Assembly (NCBI GenBank): GCA_023410885.1
Contig: JAEYPI010000197.1
Coordinates: 1-13,084, forward strand
Direction: 5' to 3'
DNA from: Bacillota bacterium
Lineage (GTDB): Bacteria > Bacillota > Clostridia > DSM-8532
DNA length: 13,084 bases
Positions 5,949-12,591 of this stretch are shown here, piece by piece; position 1 is the stretch's first letter; the number at the start of each line of letters is the position of its first letter. The notes under the pieces were generated by a model. The model saw nothing but the letters and a program-made list of their open reading frames with translations. It had not been told where the DNA came from and searched no databases. A program made the translations under genes and the position numbers.

Positions 5949-8137
5949 TGGCACCTACGCAAAGAAAAAGTCCAATTAAAAGAATGGGCCTTGCGGGTAA
6001 GCTTTCAGGCCTGGCTTCTTTAATTGCCCTGCTTGTTTATATTCCGGCCATTATCTATGGCGCCTTTCAAAATTTGGAAGAAAGCCAAGCAGATTTATTA
6101 AACTATAAGAAGACCCTGGAAACACGTATCCAGAGTTCTTTTGAACCTGCCATTTGGAATTATGATCTGGATACTTTGAAGAAACTGATTGCCAATGAAT
6201 TGAATAGTGACCAGCTGGCATGTGTTGAGATTAGTACGGCGGATCGCGGGATTATTAAGCTTACCTCTAGCGGGGGGGAAGTATTTGAAACCAGCATCGA
6301 TCCTGAAGGGCCTTATATAGAGCGTCATACCATTCCCATCTATAAATTCGATGATGATTCTCAGATTTTAGCATATGCGACCCTTTGGTATGATCACTCG
6401 GAGAGCCGAGATCAGTTCTTCAGGGAGCTCCAGGACGAGATCATACAAATGGGTGCCGTTATCCTTTTAATGGCAGCGACCTTGAGCATTTCGAGCTACA
6501 TCCGAGTGGTTAGACCCCTTGAATCCATGAGAAGAAGCATGATTGAAGCCGGTAAGTCTTCCCACAGCCTCGCCAGAGAGCAGATTGAAGCAGCCAGATT
6601 TAAGCACGCCTTTTCTGAAATAAAAAGCATGGCTTCGGATTTGGAGCACATGTTTCAGGATATTGATGCCGCGCAGAAGCAGACTCAGGCTAGTGAAGCT
6701 CAGTTAAGAGCCATTTTTCAGCAAGCCGGCGTAGGTGTTGCGCAGGTGCTGGCCAAAGCTGGCCGCTACCTATTAATGAATCAGCGTTTTTGCGATATCG
6801 TGGGCTACAGCATGGAGGAATTGCTGGAGATATCTTATGAAACAATCACCCATATAGAGGATATTGTCAGGCAGCAGGTGCTAATTAAGGATTTGATAGA
6901 AGGAAGGACACGGGAATTTTCTCTGGAGAAGCGATATATTCGGAAGGACGGTCAGGTGGTATGGGTGGAAATGACCGTCTCACCGCTCTGGCTGGAAGGT
7001 GAAGAGGCAACTACAGCGATTGTCGTTATACAAGATATTACCTCTCGTAAAAGAGCTGAGTACGAAATTAAAAAGCTGAATGATGAGTTGGAAGACAAGG
7101 TAGCAGAACGCACCATAGAACTGGAAGAGGCCAATAATGAGCTGGAATCAGCCATCGAGGATTTACGGGAAGCCCAGTATCAGCTGGTAAACCAAGAAAA
7201 AATGGCGGTGCTGGGTCAGCTTGTCGCCGGCATTGCTCATGAACTCAACACGCCATTAGGTGTCATTACCTCGGCGGGCGGGACTGTGGAAAAGGTTATT
7301 CAAAATGAGCTTGATCAGATTATTGATTTTCGTGCGAAGGCCCCCGAAGCAGTCAATGCTGTTTACACGCATTTGATTGCCCACTCCCTTGCGGGAGGTG
7401 GCAATCAAGATGTCGCTTCAAAGCGGCAGAATCGTAAGCGGTATTATCAGATTGTGGAGGAGGATCATATACCTGTACCCGATGAAGTGATTGAACTCTT
7501 GGTGGATATCGGCTATCAGGCTAGTGATGAGGAATTCAGGGACTTCATTCAAAAGCAGGGTGTCAATGATGCGGTAAAAATGGCATACAGCATGATGACC
7601 ATGCATAAATCAGCCCATATGATCAGAGTCTCTGCCGAAAAAGCGTCAAAGGTCATTATGGCGCTTAAGATATATTCCCACCATGAATCCAATCAGCAGG
7701 TTGTTGCCCATGATGTCACCAATGATATCGAGATGGTTTTAACCCTTTACTACAACCAAATCAAATATGGTGTGGAGATTATAAAAGAATATGAGAAAGT
7801 ACCTCCGGTTTTGTGTTATCCTGATAAACTGCATCAGGTGTGGGTAAATATTATTAACAACGCCTTACAGGCTATGGACTATAAAGGAAAGCTCAAAATT
7901 GCTATTACAACGATAGACGATTTTGTAAAAGTATCGATTACGGATAATGGTCCAGGCATCCCGGAATCGATAAGAACCAGAATTTTCGAACCCTTCTTTA
8001 CCACGAAAAAGCTGGGGGAGGGAACAGGTCTTGGATTAGATATTGCTAAAAGAATTGTGGAAGAAGTCGGAGGCACCATTGAGGTGCAAACTCAGCAAGG
8101 CGAAACCACTTTCGATATCTGGCTGAGAGCGGTTTAA
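5948..8137 (+). CDS. Membrane PAS sensor histidine kinase with insertion in the dimerisation domain
   Basis: 729 aa starting at GTG, whose G is the last base of the previous TAG stop; a GAGGA at 5930-5934 is a somewhat distant ribosome-binding site. Transmembrane segments at about 18-40 and 167-187 enclose an outside domain of about 125 residues. Then come a short HAMP-like stretch (VVRPLESMRRSM), a helical linker, a PAS domain (about 250-362) with its C-terminal ITSRKRAE, a coiled coil (about 371-415), and the kinase core: H-box AHELNTPL (H431), N-box VNIINNALQA (633-642), G1 box DNGPG (666-670) and G2 box GEGTGLGL (690-697). Between the H-box helix (to about 445) and the second dimerisation helix (from about 555) there is an extra segment of roughly 110 residues, with a GGG-rich turn and the region RKRYYQIVEEDHIPVPDEV. 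No receiver is fused to it; the next gene encodes a separate one. Confidence 0.93.
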   Translation: MAPTQRKSPIKRMGLAGKLSGLASLIALLVYIPAIIYGAFQNLEESQADLLNYKKTLETRIQSSFEPAIWNYDLDTLKKLIANELNSDQLACVEISTADRGIIKLTSSGGEVFETSIDPEGPYIERHTIPIYKFDDDSQILAYATLWYDHSESRDQFFRELQDEIIQMGAVILLMAATLSISSYIRVVRPLESMRRSMIEAGKSSHSLAREQIEAARFKHAFSEIKSMASDLEHMFQDIDAAQKQTQASEAQLRAIFQQAGVGVAQVLAKAGRYLLMNQRFCDIVGYSMEELLEISYETITHIEDIVRQQVLIKDLIEGRTREFSLEKRYIRKDGQVVWVEMTVSPLWLEGEEATTAIVVIQDITSRKRAEYEIKKLNDELEDKVAERTIELEEANNELESAIEDLREAQYQLVNQEKMAVLGQLVAGIAHELNTPLGVITSAGGTVEKVIQNELDQIIDFRAKAPEAVNAVYTHLIAHSLAGGGNQDVASKRQNRKRYYQIVEEDHIPVPDEVIELLVDIGYQASDEEFRDFIQKQGVNDAVKMAYSMMTMHKSAHMIRVSAEKASKVIMALKIYSHHESNQQVVAHDVTNDIEMVLTLYYNQIKYGVEIIKEYEKVPPVLCYPDKLHQVWVNIINNALQAMDYKGKLKIAITTIDDFVKVSITDNGPGIPESIRTRIFEPFFTTKKLGEGTGLGLDIAKRIVEEVGGTIEVQTQQGETTFDIWLRAV

Positions 8138-8150
8138 GGAGATGGTTTAA

Positions 8151-8543
8151 ATGCCCAGTCGCAATGCAATCCTGTGTGTGGATGATGAAGAAATGATTGT
8201 ATTAGCCCTAAAGCAGGAGCTTATGGGCCATTTTGGGGCCCGTTTTCACTATGAGACGGCCTTAAGCGCTATGGAAGCCCTGTTCATTATTGATGATTTA
8301 GTGGAGTGCGGAGTCCAGGTGATTCTCATACTTTCAGATTGGCTTATGCCGGGTATGAACGGAGATGAGTTTCTGGTAAAGGTCAATGAAAAATATCCAG
8401 AAATCAGAGCCCTTTTGGTGACGGGTTATGCCGATATGATCTCGGTTTCCAGCCACCAGGACCGGATCAATCTAAAGGGCATTATTCATAAGCCATGGAA
8501 TTCCCGTGATCTGCTGGCCAAGGTGGAAGCCTGTGTGGGATAA
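8151..8543 (+). CDS. Stand-alone receiver (REC) domain protein
   Basis: 130 aa, a single receiver domain with D11-D12, phospho-acceptor D63 in LSDWLMPGMNG, T91 in LVTGYAD and K114 in HKPW. There is no output domain, so it probably passes phosphate between proteins or acts by binding a partner, as CheY- or Spo0F-like proteins do. It closely resembles the receiver of the hybrid kinase at 3871, sharing ILCVDDEEM, ETALS, SD-x-x-MPGM-x-G, TGY-x-D and KPW, which suggests an in-cluster duplication. AAGGAG at 8136-8141 lies 9 bases before the ATG, and the gap to the upstream kinase stop is 13 bases, so the two are translated from one message. Confidence 0.92.
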   Translation: MPSRNAILCVDDEEMIVLALKQELMGHFGARFHYETALSAMEALFIIDDLVECGVQVILILSDWLMPGMNGDEFLVKVNEKYPEIRALLVTGYADMISVSSHQDRINLKGIIHKPWNSRDLLAKVEACVG

Positions 8544-8574
8544 GGTGTAAAATCGTTTTTTATGGGGTGGATGC

Positions 8575-9669
8575 TTGTATAAGGTATTAATTGTTGATGA
8601 CCTAGAGGTCCTTCGTCTTGATATGAAAAGAATGAAAATTTGGGGCGAATCAACGGGCTTTTTTATTGGAGGAGAGGCAGAAAATGGGGCAGATGCCCTA
8701 AAGATGCTGAGAGAATCGCCGTATGATCTCATTATAACGGATATCCGAATGCCGATCATGGATGGTATGACTTTTTTGAAAGCGGCGTCTGAAGAAAAGC
8801 TCTGTCCCTGTATTGTGCTTCTTAGTGATTATACCGAATACAGTTATGCTCGTGAAGGGCTTTTATATGGCGCCTTTGATTATTTGGGCAAGCCGGTGGA
8901 CAGCCAAAGTCTTGCCGAACTATTAGGCCGTGCCCGCGTATACCTTGACGAAAAAAAGACTGAGCAGCATAGGCTGGATCAGCTTCAAGGCCTGGCCGAA
9001 GAAGCCTTCTTTCCTGCCCAGAATGTCGATAGAGTCGTGAAGCTCCTGAATAAAGGTGATGCAGAAGCTGTAAATGCCACGGATCAATTAGTAGAAACCG
9101 TGGGGGCAGCACTTCATTATGACGGACCTAAATCGGCCCTTATTCTTAAAAATGCTATTGAATCCATCTTTTCTCAAATCCTTTCCCAAAATGAGTGGAT
9201 CAGTCTCTATTCCGACCTCTCAGAAATGAAGCATCTTGAGCTCGATGGGGGCTGGGAGTGGTCGATTATCCGTAATAAAGTAAAGGAGCCTATTGAAAGG
9301 TTAACGCCTTTTTTGAGAAAAATGATTCTCTGGAAAGGCGATGAAAGCACGATTAAAGAGGCTTGTCTCCAGGTTCTTAATCATATTGAAGAGGATATTT
9401 CGGTCAAGCGTATTGCAGAAAGCCTCTATATTAATAAGACATACTTAAGTGAGCTTTTTAAACAGTCCACGGGTGTTTCGCTTTTGGAGTATATGACAAC
9501 GGTTAAGGTGGAGCGCGCTAAATATTTGTTTGCCAAAAGTTTCTATAAAAACTATGAGATTGCTGAGCGGCTGGGTTTTAGTGACCATGATTATTTCACT
9601 AAAATTTTTAAGAAGTATACGGGGCTTACCCCTCATTATTATAGATCGCACAAGGGCATACAGGATTAA
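8575..9669 (+). CDS. AraC-family response regulator (REC + HTH)
   Basis: 364 aa, the only DNA-binding protein of the cluster. The receiver (about 2-120) has D8-D9, phospho-acceptor D56 in ITDIRMPIMDG, S84 in LLSDYTEYSYA and K106 in GKPVD. A middle region (about 125-255) is of unknown fold. The C-terminal AraC-type double helix-turn-helix (about 262-360) contains ISVKRIAESLYINKTYLSEL and the end motif GFSDHDYFTKIFKKYTGLTP (334-353). The start is a TTG, supported by GGGGTGG (8564-8570); the first ATG in frame would remove the essential acidic pair. It is probably the transcriptional output of the signalling cassette, with a 31-base gap to the upstream receiver gene. Its immediate downstream neighbours sdaAB-sdaAA are candidate targets, by position only. 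Confidence 0.93.
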   Translation: MYKVLIVDDLEVLRLDMKRMKIWGESTGFFIGGEAENGADALKMLRESPYDLIITDIRMPIMDGMTFLKAASEEKLCPCIVLLSDYTEYSYAREGLLYGAFDYLGKPVDSQSLAELLGRARVYLDEKKTEQHRLDQLQGLAEEAFFPAQNVDRVVKLLNKGDAEAVNATDQLVETVGAALHYDGPKSALILKNAIESIFSQILSQNEWISLYSDLSEMKHLELDGGWEWSIIRNKVKEPIERLTPFLRKMILWKGDESTIKEACLQVLNHIEEDISVKRIAESLYINKTYLSELFKQSTGVSLLEYMTTVKVERAKYLFAKSFYKNYEIAERLGFSDHDYFTKIFKKYTGLTPHYYRSHKGIQD

Positions 9670-9690
9670 ATCCTTTAAACCTGAGTAAGC

Positions 9691-9696
9691 TATAAT
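9691..9696 (+). promoter_or_regulatory. Candidate -10 element before sdaAB
   Basis: A consensus TATAAT lies 29 bases before the sdaAB ATG. No recognisable -35 hexamer stands 16-18 bases upstream, which is what a promoter needing an activator, such as the AraC-type regulator just upstream, would look like; it could equally be chance in AT-rich DNA. The palindrome TAATATTA (9693-9700) overlaps it. The gap 9670-9724 is short enough that read-through from the signalling operon is also possible. Confidence 0.35.
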
Positions 9697-9724
9697 ATTA
9701 ATTGGTGAACCGGGAGATTTTTTT

Positions 9725-10387
9725 ATGAATGTTTTTGATATCATCGGCCCTGTTATGGTAGGGCCGTCCAGCTCCCATACGGCCGGTGCCTCAAGAATAG
9801 GCAAGGTTGCCCGCATGCTTTTGGGAGAAGACGTTTCAGAGGCCAAAATTAGCCTCCATGGTTCTTTTGCCATGACAGCCATGGGACATGGCACCGACAA
9901 AGCCATTCTGGGCGGCCTTATGGGCTATGATGTTGATGATGCCCGGATCCGGGATAGCCTTGACCTGGCCCAAAAAGCCGGCCTTACTTATGCTTTCGAA
10001 AAAGTCAATCTGGGGAATGTTCACCCTAATACCGCCCGTCTTGATATTATAGGGAAAAGCGGGAAAAAGGCCAGTGTAGTGGGTTCATCCATAGGGGGCG
10101 GCAATATTGTAATCACCCAGGTCAACGATGTCGAGGTGTCCATTGGAGGGAACTATTATACTTTGGTTATCACCCATACCGATCTTCCGGGTGTTATCTC
10201 CTCAGTGACCAACCTTCTTGCCTGTTTTAATATTAATATCGCCTTTATGAGAGTCTACCGTTCTGAGAAACGGGGATCGGCTATCATGGTCATTGAGGCC
10301 GATGAAGAGATATCGGACGAAATTGCCGCTCTTATTGAGCGCATCCCGCGTATCTCACGAGCCACCATTATCAAACCCGTACATTAG
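9725..10387 (+). CDS. sdaAB: L-serine dehydratase, iron-sulfur-dependent, beta subunit
   Basis: 220 aa, the usual length for the separate beta subunit of the Gram-positive enzyme that turns L-serine into pyruvate and ammonia. The family signature GPSSSHTAG (13-21) is present, followed by GHGTDKAILGG (54-64) and NVHPNTA (98-104). The C-terminal third (about 146-217) is an ACT domain, beginning YTLVITHTDLPGVISSV, which in this family contributes to serine binding or control. CGGGAGA (9711-9717) serves as the ribosome-binding site. The alpha subunit follows after 55 bases. Confidence 0.96.
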   Translation: MNVFDIIGPVMVGPSSSHTAGASRIGKVARMLLGEDVSEAKISLHGSFAMTAMGHGTDKAILGGLMGYDVDDARIRDSLDLAQKAGLTYAFEKVNLGNVHPNTARLDIIGKSGKKASVVGSSIGGGNIVITQVNDVEVSIGGNYYTLVITHTDLPGVISSVTNLLACFNINIAFMRVYRSEKRGSAIMVIEADEEISDEIAALIERIPRISRATIIKPVH

Positions 10388-10392
10388 TAATG

Positions 10393-10414
10393 AGAACATC
10401 ACAATGTTTTTTTT
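10393..10414 (+). terminator. Weak hairpin plus T-run between sdaAB and sdaAA
   Basis: AGAACAT (10393-10399) can pair with ATGTTTT-side bases (10404-10410) around a 4-base loop, using one G-T pair, and a run of eight T (10407-10414) begins in the 3' arm. The stem is AT-rich and weak, so at most it would cause partial termination that sets the ratio of the two subunits. It may be fortuitous. Confidence 0.22.
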
Positions 10415-10442
10415 CTGGTGAATGAAAGGGGAACATCAGTTT

Positions 10443-11303
10443 ATGAAGGAAATCGATAGCCTGTTTATGCTGGTTGAGGAGGCAAAGGAGTCCCAATGCA
10501 AAATTTCTGATGTTGTCCTTAAATATGAGGCCCTAAATAATGAGACAACAATTGATCATTTAATCGATAAAATGCAAAAAAGCTTTCAGGTGATGAAAGA
10601 ATCCATAACTAGCGGCTATGATCCTGACCTGCGCTCTGCCAGCGGTTTAGTCGGGGGAGAGGCCTATCGGCTTCAGACAAGCATTAATGATGGTAAGGTC
10701 CCGTCAGATTTGATTCATAAGGCCATGGTTAAGGCGCTGGCAACCTCTGGGTACAACGCCTGCATGGGTAGAATTGTGGCTGCGCCTACAGCGGGCTCCT
10801 GCGGCATTATTCCAGCCGTACTGATAACAGCTATGGAAGAATACAAGCTTGATGAGGATAAAGTGGTAAGAGCGCTGTTTACATCAGCTGGCGTAGGGCT
10901 TGTCATTGCTAAAAAGGCCACCATATCCGGCGCGGAAGGTGGATGCATGGCTGAATGCGGGTCAGCCGCCGCTATGGCAGCCGCGGCTCTCGTAGAGCTT
11001 CTTGGTGGGTCTCCGGAAGCGGTTTCCCATGCTGTAGCCATAGCATTGGAAAACATTCTTGGCTTGGCTTGCGATCCGATTTCAGGGCTCGTAGAGATAC
11101 CCTGTGTCGTAAGAAACGCTTCAGGTGCCTCCAACGCCATCATTTCAGCTAATTTGGCTCTGGCCGGCATCAATATCCTAGTGCCAGCCGATGAGGTTAT
11201 AAGTATCATGGACAAGGTGGGGAAGGAAATGCCCCAAACCCTGAAAGAAACGGCTGAAGGGGGCCTTGCTTCAGCCCCCACAGCACGTAAAATAAAACTA
11301 TGA
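10443..11303 (+). CDS. sdaAA: L-serine dehydratase, iron-sulfur-dependent, alpha subunit
   Basis: 286 aa from the ATG at 10443, which follows AAAGGGGA (10425-10432) and starts MKEIDSLFMLVEEA as alpha subunits normally do. An in-frame ATG at 10422 adds only seven residues and has a poor site. This is the catalytic subunit that binds the [4Fe-4S] cluster. Visible: SGLVGGEA (67-74); AAPTAGSCGIIPA (113-125), the substrate-binding loop region; GAEGGCMAECG (163-173) with Cys168; and LACDPISGLVEIPC (208-221) with Cys210 and Cys221. The three cysteines are the likely cluster ligands by family comparison. The enzyme supplies pyruvate from serine and fits an amino-acid-fermenting anaerobe. The last sense codon CTA is at the same time the TAG stop of the opposite-strand gene. 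Confidence 0.95.
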   Translation: MKEIDSLFMLVEEAKESQCKISDVVLKYEALNNETTIDHLIDKMQKSFQVMKESITSGYDPDLRSASGLVGGEAYRLQTSINDGKVPSDLIHKAMVKALATSGYNACMGRIVAAPTAGSCGIIPAVLITAMEEYKLDEDKVVRALFTSAGVGLVIAKKATISGAEGGCMAECGSAAAMAAAALVELLGGSPEAVSHAVAIALENILGLACDPISGLVEIPCVVRNASGASNAIISANLALAGINILVPADEVISIMDKVGKEMPQTLKETAEGGLASAPTARKIKL

Positions 11304-12524
11304 GATATTCATTTCTAAAACAACAAATTCGTTGGTTGAGAAAGGCAGGAACCCATTGGAGGCTACGCCTCTGAAGCCCTCTCCAAACATGTCAAACACA
11401 CTGGAGGAGAGATTGAATTCAGGAAGCCGGCCAATGAGTCGTTCACCGTCAAAGAGCATGGCGAGTTGTACCGGTGTTGCATAATCCCCCTGGGGAGTGA
11501 AATCGCCGCCCGATGCCATAAAGACGAATATTCCCATTTCACCGCCTAACAGGGCTTTTAAGCTTTCAGCTGTTTTCTTGATATAGGGTCTAATAATTGA
11601 GGACTGCGGCACGCCATCATAAGGAGCGACCGCACCTCCCGAGGACTTAAACCCGTATTTATGAGCTGTTTTCTTGTCGCAATAGGGCGCTTTCAGTATG
11701 CCGTCTTCAATGAGATTAAACACAAAATGGGGATTGACGGTTCCCTCTGCATCAAAGAAGGGTGTATTCATAACGTCAGCCGGATTCAGATTCTGGCCAA
11801 AGGTAAAGCTTTCATTGAAAAGCTTCTGGCCAAGTTTATCTGAGAACAGGGAGCCTCCTTGTGCGAAGACATCGGCCTTGAGATCGCTGACGAATTTGTC
11901 AACGGGCGCTTCTTCGGTAACAAAAATAATAGGACATCTGCCTTTCTTGGGTAGCTCCACTTTCTCTCTATAAGCATTAAGAATTAGGTCAAATTCATCG
12001 AGAATGAGCTTTCGATCATATTTCCTCTCCAGAAAGCCTAAACCGCCGTCAAAGACGCTGGTGGATGTCTTTTCCTTAAAAATAATCCCTGACGACAAGC
12101 ACCTGTCGGTATAATCCAATTGAAGCCCTGCATCATTAACGAGGCTTGATTTGACTTCGGTCAGAGATATTTTGTTGGAGAAGATAAAGTGAGGCTGTCT
12201 CTTCTTAAGGTCTTCCAATAAGAGGTTGAATTCATCCAAGACTTCATGGGCGGCTATTATGGGCTGGCGCACGTCATGACTCATGGTTTGCTGTGCGGAT
12301 GGGTCTATGGGATATTCGATGTTTTTCCCAAGAGCTTGCTGGGCTTCATTTAAAAGCTCGTCCTCTGAAAATGTGCCTATGGCACCGGCCACTCCGATAA
12401 AGCCGTCCTTATAAACCCTTTGGCTGGTCTTGGTAATGTTTTTGTTTCTTACCGATTCCAACTGTGAGTTTACAATGCTAAGGGTGGTATCCATAATCGT
12501 CGAGCGATATTGTTCCTTAATCAT
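11298..12524 (-). CDS. TldE/PmbA-like protein of the TldD/TldE protease family
   Basis: 408 aa, starting MIKEQYRSTIM after a strong AAAGGAGG (12533-12540) with 8-9 bases spacing. The C-terminal half matches the family: HKYGFKSSGG-like segment, then MASGGDFTPQGDYATPVQLA (336-355), FDGERLIGRLPEFNLSSSVF (358-377) and DMFGEGFRGVAS (378-389). No HExxxH metal motif is present, as expected for the TldE partner, which forms a heterodimer with the metalloprotease TldD; the pair in enterobacteria matures microcin B17 and degrades CcdA. The TldD-like gene lies directly upstream on the same strand, in the usual operon order. Sequence similarity to TldE appears distant in the N-terminal half. The physiological substrate cannot be told from here: no peptide precursor gene is visible in the window. 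Confidence 0.8.
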   Translation of the reverse strand: MIKEQYRSTIMDTTLSIVNSQLESVRNKNITKTSQRVYKDGFIGVAGAIGTFSEDELLNEAQQALGKNIEYPIDPSAQQTMSHDVRQPIIAAHEVLDEFNLLLEDLKKRQPHFIFSNKISLTEVKSSLVNDAGLQLDYTDRCLSSGIIFKEKTSTSVFDGGLGFLERKYDRKLILDEFDLILNAYREKVELPKKGRCPIIFVTEEAPVDKFVSDLKADVFAQGGSLFSDKLGQKLFNESFTFGQNLNPADVMNTPFFDAEGTVNPHFVFNLIEDGILKAPYCDKKTAHKYGFKSSGGAVAPYDGVPQSSIIRPYIKKTAESLKALLGGEMGIFVFMASGGDFTPQGDYATPVQLAMLFDGERLIGRLPEFNLSSSVFDMFGEGFRGVASNGFLPFSTNEFVVLEMNIS

Positions 12525-12565
12525 TTATGTAGCCTCCTTTACTCATATAAGGGTCGAGTCATGTT

Positions 12566-12585
12566 GTGCAATCTAAAGATCGCAC
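12566..12585 (-). other. Small stem-loop between the tldD-like and tldE-like genes
   Basis: On the minus strand GTGCGATCTTTAGATTGCAC can fold into a hairpin of 8-9 bp with one G-T pair and a tiny loop. No T-run follows on that strand, so it is not a terminator. It may be an mRNA stability or processing element, or chance. Confidence 0.35.
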
Positions 12586-12591
12586 CCTATT

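Noticed and set aside
9445..9906. Minus-strand 153-codon frame spanning the AraC gene end and sdaAB start
   Set aside because: It covers two well-supported genes and their intergenic region on the other strand, with no recognisable protein features.
10715..11281. 188-codon open frame on the minus strand opposite sdaAA
   Set aside because: It mirrors the codon pattern of the strongly recognised sdaAA gene, has no ribosome-binding site that stands out and resembles no family.
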